From NCBI RefSeq assembly GCF_000383955.1, contig NZ_KB913013.1, positions 3,123,194-3,187,193 on the forward strand: a stretch of 64,000 bases of DNA. Direction: 5' to 3'. Each line of letters begins with the position of its first letter. Within the stretch, counting starts at the first letter, position 1. The position numbers were made by a program, and so were the translations under genes. Source of the stretch: Rudanella lutea DSM 19387 (GTDB lineage: Bacteria > Bacteroidota > Bacteroidia > Cytophagales > Spirosomataceae). The notes beneath the pieces were generated by a model. It searched no databases. It was not told the DNA's origin and was given only the letters and a program-made list of their open reading frames with translations. Positions 16,857 through 22,799 of the stretch are shown in pieces.

Positions 16857-17427
16857 AAGTCCACCGAAAAGAATACAGTGTCAAAATTCGCACCTTAGAA
16901 AATCAAACACCCAAACAGAATACAACTAACTCATTAACAATAATATACGAGCATTATAAACCCCAAAAACAGCCCCAAAAAGCGGTAAAAAGTGGCTAAA
17001 ATGCCCCCAAAATAGCCTGTTTTCCCCTCAGTAATCGGGGGAGCAAGATTATTTTCACACTGTAAAAAGGGGCAGATAGGCAGGGCATAGCGAATCTTGC
17101 CACCGTACCAGCCTACGAACGGAAGACCAACGGCACACACACAAAACCAAAAGTCTAAGGGGGGTTCTTTCTGGCAACATATGGCAGGGTATAGCGAATC
17201 TTGCCACCGTTCCAAACCGCGAACGGAAGACCCGCTTTAGCCAACATCGTGCGATATAATCAAAGGGGGTATACCCCTTTCTTCGTTTATCGGGCAATAG
17301 TGGCTAAGAGTCGGTTTTTACTTACCGGAGCCCCCAAAACGAAGAGGTACGGAAGCCCAAATGAAACCCCTATGAATAAGGCGAAAGGGGGATTATATCA
17401 GTTTGGCTTCAGGGGATATTTGTAAAA
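16773..17427. other. Noncoding control region of the element
   Basis: About 650 nt without a credible gene. It holds the second copy of the 86-nt-spaced repeat, a CCCC/GGGG hairpin near 17020-17042, a 50-bp direct repeat pair (17079-17128, 17183-17232) and G-runs. The arrangement (Rep gene, then repeats and hairpins) is what a rolling-circle origin region would look like; no nick site was identified. Confidence 0.5.
17079..17232 (+). repeat. 50-bp direct repeat pair downstream of Rep
   Basis: 17079-17128 and 17183-17232 both begin GGCAGGG(C/T)ATAGCGAAT and agree at about 44 of 50 positions; their starts are 104 nt apart. Both end GAACGGAAGACC, a motif that also occurs in part (CGCGAACGG) at the end of the Rep gene. 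Confidence 0.75.
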
Positions 17428-17449
17428 TGTTTCGGTATTGTTTCGGTAA
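17428..17449 (+). repeat. Two TGTTTCGGTA(A/T) repeats at the tRNA end of the element
   Basis: Copies at 17428-17438 and 17439-17449 in 11-bp phase match the four-copy array at 12299-12344 and in the same orientation. They are about 55 bp from the right attachment site, consistent with integrase arm sites. Confidence 0.75.
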
Positions 17450-17462
17450 AAAATCAAAAATC

Positions 17463-17497
17463 CCCGTAAAAGGCTGATTCACAACCTACTACGGGGA
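17463..17497 (-). terminator. New terminator downstream of tRNA-Leu, supplied by the element
   Basis: CCCCGTA (17463-17469) pairs with TACGGGG (17491-17497). Read on the minus strand it is followed by ATTTTTGATTTTTT. It replaces the hairpin at 12127-12158 that was displaced by insertion. Confidence 0.6.
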
Positions 17498-17503
17498 TTC
17501 ATT

Positions 17504-17526
17504 GTACCAGGAGCGGGAATCGAACC
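17504..17526. repeat. Attachment site, tRNA side
   Basis: The copy of the 23-bp repeat that forms the functional 3' end of the tRNA-Leu gene (acceptor stem and part of the T-arm). Because the element carries these bases, the tRNA stays intact after insertion. Confidence 0.9.
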
Positions 17527-17823
17527 CGCACGGGCCTTACGGCCCACAGGATTTTCTTACCAACTACAGCTTTCGCTGCTCGTTACCATTTGCAACGATT
17601 TGTGGTCTGGACTGTCTCTTTACCCTCGACTCACTCGTTAGGGTACCGCCTGTTCAGTCTCTACACCTTCCACACCAACAACTGTTAGTAGGCTTGGCTC
17701 GGGATTGCCAATCAATTACTTGATAAGGTTTCCCCGAATTTAAGCGGTTCTACATCGGTCGTTTCCAACCGTGCACTCAAATTGATCTAAGTCCGGCGCG
17801 TCTACCTATTCCGCCATCCCGGC
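17505..17823 (-). tRNA. tRNA-Leu(UAA), split by a group I intron
   Basis: Exon 1 is 17789-17823 (35 nt) and exon 2 is 17505-17555 (51 nt), together 86 nt with the long variable arm of a leucine tRNA. The 7-bp acceptor stem (GCCGGGA with TCCTGGT, two G-U pairs), D-arm GCG/CGC, variable stem GGGCC-GTAA-GGCCC and T-arm GCGGG-TTCGATT-CCCGC are all visible. Exon 1 ends CTT and exon 2 begins AAAATCC, giving anticodon UAA. The anticodon stem has one C-U mismatch at positions 28/42. CCA is not encoded. The 3' end serves as the attachment site of the adjacent element. Confidence 0.9.
17556..17788 (-). ncRNA. Group I self-splicing intron in the tRNA-Leu anticodon (between U34 and A35)
   Basis: A 233-nt insert in the anticodon loop. 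Exon 1 ACTT pairs with intron GAGT to form P1 with the required U-G pair at the 5' splice site, and the intron ends in G. Core elements on the minus strand in order: P2 CGGT/ACCG; P4 side TCGGGGAAACC with GGCAATCCCGAGCC (17696-17709); P5 ATCAA-GTAA-TTGAT; P7 halves GACTG (near 17655) and CAGTC (near 17613); P8 TACCCT/AGGGTA; P9 TCGTT/AACGA and a CAGC-GAAA-GCTG hairpin. The order, several core strings and the insertion site match my memory of the cyanobacterial and plastid tRNA-Leu(UAA) intron (subgroup IC3). No homing endonuclease is encoded. Confidence 0.92.
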
Positions 17824-17850
17824 AATCCACCCGACGAATCGGATAACTAC

Positions 17851-17880
17851 AAAAAAAGCACCGTTGGTCGGTGCCTTTTT
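17851..17880 (-). terminator. Terminator between tRNA-Gly and tRNA-Leu
   Basis: AAAAAAAGCACCG and CGGTGCCTTTTT flank a TTGGT loop. On the minus strand it directly follows tRNA-Gly and ends in seven T, so the two tRNAs are partly uncoupled. Confidence 0.75.
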
Positions 17881-17881
17881 C

Positions 17882-17957
17882 TGGAGCGAAAGACGGGGTT
17901 CGAACCCGCGACCTCGACCTTGGCAAGGTCGCGCTCTACCAGCTGAGCTACTTTCGC
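17882..17957 (-). tRNA. tRNA-Gly(GCC), CCA encoded
   Basis: Acceptor GCGAAAG pairs with CTTTCGC, D-arm TAGCTCAGCTGGTAGAGC, anticodon stem-loop GACCTTGCCAAGGTC with anticodon GCC, T-arm GCGGG-TTCGAAC-CCCGT. The discriminator U is followed by an encoded CCA (17882-17884). Confidence 0.95.
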
Positions 17958-17995
17958 GTTTGGTGATTCAGCGTTGCGGTGCTGAATTGTGGGTA

Positions 17996-18026
17996 CAAAA
18001 GTAGAGCGTTTTCCGACGTTTGTCAA
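17996..18026 (-). promoter_or_regulatory. Promoter of tRNA-Gly
   Basis: On the minus strand TTGACA (18026-18021), 17 nt, then TACTTTTG (18003-17996), matching the Bacteroidota -33/-7 pattern. The tRNA starts 39 nt downstream at 17957. Confidence 0.55.
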
Positions 18027-18031
18027 GAGGT

Positions 18032-18068
18032 AAACCCAAAAAATTCTCTTGTTGAATTTTTTGGGTTT
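18032..18068. terminator. AT-rich perfect 15-bp hairpin
   Basis: AAACCCAAAAAATTC (18032-18046) is the exact reverse complement of 18054-18068. It lies between the prenyltransferase stop (minus strand) and the tRNA-Gly promoter and probably ends the prenyltransferase transcript. Confidence 0.6.
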
Positions 18069-18168
18069 GATGATCAATCACTTATAAGCCTAAAAAAATC
18101 ACGAACCAGGAGCTGCACGGGTACCAACTACTGCGTACTTACCCTCGGTAGCTCGCTCTCACTCCAGT

Positions 18169-19029
18169 TCAGGACTCTAAAAACAGTAGCGTCAGAAAAA
18201 AAACGTTGAGGCCGATCCCCGACAAGACCGTCATCCGCATAGCCGATCGGAAATCAGCCCGGGCACGGTCGTGCCGAACCCGTCCATACCAGGCTACAAA
18301 AAAGATCATGGCGGGCAGAATACAGGCCAGCAAAATGTAAAACGGCGAACGCCCCCCAAAATACACGTAAAAACCAGCCAGTGAGCAGGCAAATACCAGT
18401 AAGGCACAAACAAACGTCCCCTCAACACCCAGCAGGCGGCTCAGGGTGAGGTCGCCCCGGCGGGCGTCTTCGGCATGTTGGTACACCTGCGTAAGAGGGT
18501 ACATAGCCATCACGTTGAGGGTACACAAACAGGCCGCCAGCAAGGGTTGGCGCGTAAGAAGGTGTTCGAGCGGTACATCGTTTATGGCCTGCAAAGTCAT
18601 CAGGTAGGTGAATCCCCCCTGAAAAAGACTTACGATGAGCCAGCTCCAGACCGGGTATTTTTTGAGCCGAATCCGATCGTGGCTGTACGCTTTGGAAATG
18701 AGCCCATAAATGAGCAAATAGCACACGAAAGACCAGCCCACCAGCGTGCCCAGCAGCAAAGCCAGGACATCGAGCCCCCAGGCTACCCGGTGCAGGGTTT
18801 GGTCTACGGGGGGCGGGTTTTCCAGAATCCCTATACTTTCCTCGTCTTTATCGAAAAAGCTATTGTAGGCGTTACTGGCTGGATACAACAGAAGGTGCAG
18901 AATAAAGGCCACCAATACCGACCGGCCCAAATCGGGGTTGACCGACTGGCTAAGTGCGAACCAGAAAACGGGCAGTAGAAAAAACGAAAAAGGAACCCGC
19001 AGATGAAGCCAAATTTCGCGAAGGGTCAT
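18169..19029 (-). CDS. UbiA-family prenyltransferase
   Basis: A 286-residue integral membrane protein with about eight to nine hydrophobic helices. The first aspartate-rich motif reads NAYNSFFDKDEE (about residues 53-64), matching the NxxxDxxxD prenyl-diphosphate/Mg site. The second Asp-rich region is AEDARRGD near residue 190. The ATG at 19029 gives a start MTLREIWLHLRVP that leads straight into helix 1; a start at 19059 adds ten residues. UbiA enzymes attach polyprenyl chains to aromatic acceptors. It is divergent from a type III polyketide synthase 93 bp away, which could supply such an acceptor. That link is inference. Confidence 0.85.
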   Translation of the reverse strand: MTLREIWLHLRVPFSFFLLPVFWFALSQSVNPDLGRSVLVAFILHLLLYPASNAYNSFFDKDEESIGILENPPPVDQTLHRVAWGLDVLALLLGTLVGWSFVCYLLIYGLISKAYSHDRIRLKKYPVWSWLIVSLFQGGFTYLMTLQAINDVPLEHLLTRQPLLAACLCTLNVMAMYPLTQVYQHAEDARRGDLTLSRLLGVEGTFVCALLVFACSLAGFYVYFGGRSPFYILLACILPAMIFFVAWYGRVRHDRARADFRSAMRMTVLSGIGLNVFFLTLLFLES

Positions 19030-19121
19030 GGTGGAGGCAGAGGAATCGGTACATAGCATTCCAGATCATAACAATCCCAAAAAACAGACGGTTACTACAC
19101 TACAACCTATGCTGATGAACA

Positions 19122-20330
19122 TTGAATAAGAACACACACGAATATAGCGCCTTTATCACGGCGATTGGCACGGCTGTGCCGCAATACGCGGTACCCCAGA
19201 TGCAAATCGCCCAGTTTATGGCCGACGCGCTTCAGTTCGACCACCGCGACCGCCGACGGCTCACGGCCCTTTACCGCCAAACCCGCATCGAAAAACGGCA
19301 TTCGGTTTTGCCCGACTATAGCCGCGAAAATGGCGATTACGCGTTCTACCCAAATACACCGGGGCTTGAGCCGTTTCCAACGGTTGGGCAACGTATGCTC
19401 CTGTACCGGCAGGAAGCGGTCCCGTTGGCCCGGCAGGCCATCGAAACCTGTTTGAACAAACGGGCTGACTTCGACCGGCAGTCGATTACGCACCTGATTG
19501 TGGTCAGTTGTACGGGTCTGTATGCGCCCGGCCCCGATATTGAGCTGATCGAAGCACTCGGGCTACCCACAACCACGCAGCGGCTCGCCATCAATTTTAT
19601 GGGATGTTACGGGGCTTTCAATGGCCTGAAAACGGCCGACGCCATGGTACGGGCCGACCCCGACGCTAAAGTGCTGGTGGTGTGCGTGGAGCTGTGCACC
19701 ATCCACTTCCAGAAAAAAACCGAAACAGATCACCTACTCTCCAACGCCCTGTTTGCCGACGGGGCTGCGGCCGTATTGGTCGAAGGCGAGCCGGTTTCCG
19801 AACGCTTGGCACTCCGATTACGGTCGTTTTACAGCGATCTGCTCCCCGAAGGCAAAGCAGAAATGGCGTGGCACGTGAGCGATTTTGGCTTTGAAATGAC
19901 CTTGACCTCCGAAGTGCCCCGGTATATTCAGCAGGGCATCAGCGAGTTGCTGTCACGGTTGCTGCAAAAAAGCGGCCTCACCATTGGCGACATCAACCTG
20001 TACGCCATGCACCCCGGCGGCCGCAAGATTCTGGAGGTAATTGAGCAGCAGCTTGGGCTCGAAACGACCGACAACCGATTTGCCTACGACGTACTCCGCG
20101 AATTCGGCAACATGTCGTCGGCAACGGTGCTGTTTGTGCTCAATGCGGTATGGCAGAGCCTCGAATCCGGCCATACAGAACCTTCGACAGATTCGGGCGG
20201 GCATATTCTGAGTTGTGCCTTTGGGCCAGGCCTTACGCTGGAATCAATGATTCTGGACGTAGTGGGGCAACCCGTAACCACGTCCCTTACTTCGACAGCA
20301 CGTTCCAGCGCAGCAGTCCCCATCGGCTAA
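19122..20330 (+). CDS. Type III polyketide synthase (chalcone/stilbene synthase-like)
   Basis: A 402-residue homodimeric condensing enzyme that extends an acyl-CoA starter with malonyl-CoA and cyclises it to resorcinols, phloroglucinols or pyrones. The catalytic triad is visible: Cys in INFMGCYGAFNGLKTA, His in YAMHPGGRKILE, Asn in REFGNMSSATVLF. No ATG fits the N-terminus (SAFITAIGTAVPQ), so a TTG start at 19122 is used; it is uncertain. The last 44 nt overlap the convergent glycosyltransferase gene. The divergent UbiA gene is a plausible tailoring partner. Product not predictable. Confidence 0.9.
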   Translation: MNKNTHEYSAFITAIGTAVPQYAVPQMQIAQFMADALQFDHRDRRRLTALYRQTRIEKRHSVLPDYSRENGDYAFYPNTPGLEPFPTVGQRMLLYRQEAVPLARQAIETCLNKRADFDRQSITHLIVVSCTGLYAPGPDIELIEALGLPTTTQRLAINFMGCYGAFNGLKTADAMVRADPDAKVLVVCVELCTIHFQKKTETDHLLSNALFADGAAAVLVEGEPVSERLALRLRSFYSDLLPEGKAEMAWHVSDFGFEMTLTSEVPRYIQQGISELLSRLLQKSGLTIGDINLYAMHPGGRKILEVIEQQLGLETTDNRFAYDVLREFGNMSSATVLFVLNAVWQSLESGHTEPSTDSGGHILSCAFGPGLTLESMILDVVGQPVTTSLTSTARSSAAVPIG

Positions 20331-21030
20331 GCCGGTAGCGGATTGATACCCCCAACACGCCGAGACCGTAAATGGTACTGCGCTTAAAGTTGATCGACGA
20401 GGCTTCTTCAAAGTACTTGGTGGGGCAAGTGACTTCGGCAATTTCGAAGCCCTTGTAGAAAATCTGGGCGATCATCTCGTTGTCGAAGATGAAATCGTCG
20501 GAGTTGTGGGTGAAATCGAGTGAACGTAGCACCTCGCCGGAGAACGCCCGGTAGCCCGTGTGGTATTCCGACAGTTTCTGATTCATCAGAATATTCTGCG
20601 CCAGGGTCAGGAATCGGTTGGCAATGTACTTGTACATAGGCATGCCACCTTTGAGCGCGCCTTTTCCCAGAATCCGGGAAGCAAACACAACGGGATAGAG
20701 GTCGTTGCCGATGATCGAGATCATGGCCGTCAGCAGCAAGGGGGTGTACTGATAATCAGGGTGAAGCATCACCACAATATCAGCACCCAACTCCATAGCT
20801 TTCCGGTAGCAGGTTTTCTGATTCCCGCCATAGCCTTTATTCTGATCGTGCCGAATCACATGCCGGATACCCAGGCGCCGGGCTTCCTCAACGGTATTGT
20901 CGGGGCTGAAGTCATCCACCAGGATAACATCATCGACAATATCGAACGGAATTTCGCGGTACGTACGCTCCAAGGTAAGGGCTGCCCGGTAGGCAGGCAT
21001 CACCACAATGACTTTCTTCCCATTAAACAT
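20287..21030 (-). CDS. GT2 glycosyltransferase (dolichyl-phosphate mannose synthase-like)
   Basis: A 247-residue cytoplasmic GT-A enzyme. N-terminal KKVIVVMPAYRAALTLERTY, nucleotide-sugar site VILVDDFSPDNT, KGYGGNQKTCYRKA and VVMLHPDYQY (DxD-like) follow the family order, with SEYHTGYRAFSGE further on. There are no clear transmembrane helices, so it is the soluble type that transfers a sugar to a lipid phosphate carrier. Its 3' end overlaps the convergent polyketide synthase gene by 44 nt. Confidence 0.88.
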   Translation of the reverse strand: MFNGKKVIVVMPAYRAALTLERTYREIPFDIVDDVILVDDFSPDNTVEEARRLGIRHVIRHDQNKGYGGNQKTCYRKAMELGADIVVMLHPDYQYTPLLLTAMISIIGNDLYPVVFASRILGKGALKGGMPMYKYIANRFLTLAQNILMNQKLSEYHTGYRAFSGEVLRSLDFTHNSDDFIFDNEMIAQIFYKGFEIAEVTCPTKYFEEASSINFKRSTIYGLGVLGVSIRYRLSRWGLLRWNVLSK

Positions 21031-21235
21031 GGCTCAAAACTAAGTAGACCGACGAACTATGCCAATACGTTCTGGAATTAGTTCGCCGGGAGGCTTTTGG
21101 GGGACTCTAGCAATTAAGATGCCATCTCCCTACTGACTCCCATCATTTCTTTGCCCATATTGCGACAGTTTTTGTGCTAACCCTAACTTTTTTATGATCA
21201 GCGGGGTTGTCGATTTAATGATTCTTTAAGAACGT

Positions 21236-22315
21236 ATGCTAACTAGTGAGACAACTTTTTTCTTAGGCTTCGCGGCTTTCGTGATGGTCGTAATGGCCCT
21301 TGATTTAGGGGTATTTACGAAACAGAAGAGCCACGTGGTACACTTCAAGGAGGCCGCCATCTGGAGCGCCGTTTGGGTATCGCTGTCGATTGCCTTCTAC
21401 TTTTTTATCAAGAACTACGGCTATCTCGTACACGGGATCAACGACTTTGCCCGGCTCCAGCAAGTGCGCGACCTCTACGCCGACCATGTAGAGCTGGTAC
21501 CGGGTAACTTTGAACAGAGCCTACAGCTCTTTCAGAACAACATGGCCCTGGAGTACATTACAGGCTATTTGGTAGAATACTCATTATCAGCCGATAACAT
21601 CTTCGTCTTTATCCTCATTTTCGCGTCGTTTGGCGTGCGGGAGCGGTACTACAAAAAGATTCTGGTATGGGGAATTCTGGGGGCTATCGTACTCCGGTTC
21701 GTGTTTATTTTCGTGGGTTCGGCCCTGCTTCAGCGCTTCGAGTGGATCATGCTCGTTTTCGGGGCGTTTCTGGTGTACACCGGGGTTCGGCTGTTTTTTG
21801 AGAAAGAAGGCGAAGAGCAGATCGACACCAAAAACCACCCCGTGGTCAAGTTTGTGTCGAAATACTTCAACGTGTACCGGCGCAACGTAATCGACCACTT
21901 TTTTGTCCGGCGCAAAACCGACAACAAGCTGTTTGTGACCCCCTTGTTTATTGTGGTGGTGGTAGTCGCCTTTACCGACCTTGTTTTCGCGGTCGACTCT
22001 ATTCCGGCCATTTTCTCGATCACCAAAGATCCCTACATCGTATTCTTCTCCAACGTATTCGCGATCATGGGCCTGCGGTCGATGTTCTTCTTCCTGTCGA
22101 GCATTATGAGCCAATTCCGGTTCCTGAAGGTTGGTTTGGCGGTGCTGCTCACGTTCATCGGCGTGAAAATGCTCACCGACCATTATCTCGAAGAACTCGG
22201 CTTCAAACCCGTTTACTCGCTCTACATTATCGTCTCAATTCTGGCCGTGAGCGTACTGGCCTCGTGGCTTATTCCGGAGAAAAAAGCGGAGAAAGAGCAG
22301 GGTATCGAGGTGTAA
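21236..22315 (+). CDS. TerC-family integral membrane protein
   Basis: 359 residues with about nine transmembrane helices. TerC hallmarks are ALEYITGYLVEYSLSADNIFVFILIF and FTDLVFAVDSIPAIFSIT, with acidic residues inside helices that are proposed to handle divalent metal such as Mn2+. The family is linked to tellurite resistance and to metal loading of exported proteins. It stands alone with its own terminator (22341-22369). I looked for a Mn2+ (yybP-ykoY) riboswitch in the 205-nt leader and saw none. Confidence 0.93.
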   Translation: MLTSETTFFLGFAAFVMVVMALDLGVFTKQKSHVVHFKEAAIWSAVWVSLSIAFYFFIKNYGYLVHGINDFARLQQVRDLYADHVELVPGNFEQSLQLFQNNMALEYITGYLVEYSLSADNIFVFILIFASFGVRERYYKKILVWGILGAIVLRFVFIFVGSALLQRFEWIMLVFGAFLVYTGVRLFFEKEGEEQIDTKNHPVVKFVSKYFNVYRRNVIDHFFVRRKTDNKLFVTPLFIVVVVVAFTDLVFAVDSIPAIFSITKDPYIVFFSNVFAIMGLRSMFFFLSSIMSQFRFLKVGLAVLLTFIGVKMLTDHYLEELGFKPVYSLYIIVSILAVSVLASWLIPEKKAEKEQGIEV

Positions 22316-22340
22316 GACGGTAACTCGAAGTATTGAATTT

Positions 22341-22369
22341 AAAGCGGGCCGATGTGGCCCGCTTTTTTT
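22341..22369 (+). terminator. Rho-independent terminator of terC-like gene
   Basis: AAAGCGGGCC-GATGT-GGCCCGCTTT followed by a T run, 25 nt after the stop. Confidence 0.88.
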
Positions 22370-22799
22370 ATGTCTCCCGTCGTGGAGAAGTTTACCGACT
22401 TTTCTTACGGGGAAAGTCTGATTAACTTTTATTCAACACACTTCTGAGCATCGGCATATTTTGTACGCTGCCGAAGATTACATTTTATCAGCCAGATATA
22501 ATCAAATTCAGTAGGGTTTTACCCTTGTAAAAAGCCAATATTCCCAAAGGATACTTTCCAAATGGAAACCACTGTCGGTAAGTCACTTATAAGACACAAA
22601 GCAATTTGATTCTCTACTCATTCTTTACAAAACGAGGCCAATTAGCTCCGTCAAATCGTACCCCGACATAGGCCATTCCAGTTGTTCAAAACGCAATAGC
22701 AAATTTATTTTGTGGCCATTTTGCCAAACAATCCTCTGTCAGGGTTGTTCTGAGGCTAATTTTATATTGCTTTTTGTTTAACCTTTACTACACAAATTT
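22370..22799 (+). other. 430-nt AT-rich leader/promoter region of the SusC gene
   Basis: No ORF, tRNA or clear repeat seen. The sequence is AT-rich with several TTTTG strings, but none forms a convincing TAnnTTTG box with a -33 TTTG. It is long enough for a regulated promoter or leader RNA in front of susC. Confidence 0.4.

Larger units (their letters stand above)
12169..17526. mobile_element. 5.36 kb integrative element in the tRNA-Leu 3' end, with tyrosine recombinase and gene II-type Rep
   Basis: The element is bounded by 23-bp identical direct repeats (12169-12191 and 17504-17526) that contain the last 22 nt of the tRNA-Leu gene. Inside, left to right, are integrase arm-type repeats, a tyrosine recombinase, an AT-rich cargo gene, a small ORF, a helix-turn-helix protein, an ORF of unknown function, a probable rolling-circle replication initiator of the filamentous-phage gene II type, and a roughly 650-nt noncoding repeat region ending in a second set of arm repeats. 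All genes are on the plus strand. No coat, Zot-type assembly ATPase or conjugation gene is seen, so it resembles a phage satellite or an integrating rolling-circle plasmid more than a complete inovirus. The boundaries are seen directly; the mode of life is inferred. Confidence 0.85.

Noticed and set aside
16934-17297. Short minus-strand frames (80-93 codons) in the element's noncoding region
   Set aside because: They overlap each other and the direct repeats, use unusual residues (many Cys/Trp) and have no start context; better explained as noncoding origin region.
21031-21235. Mn2+ riboswitch before the TerC gene
   Set aside because: I looked for the conserved loops of the yybP-ykoY element and found no matching pairings.
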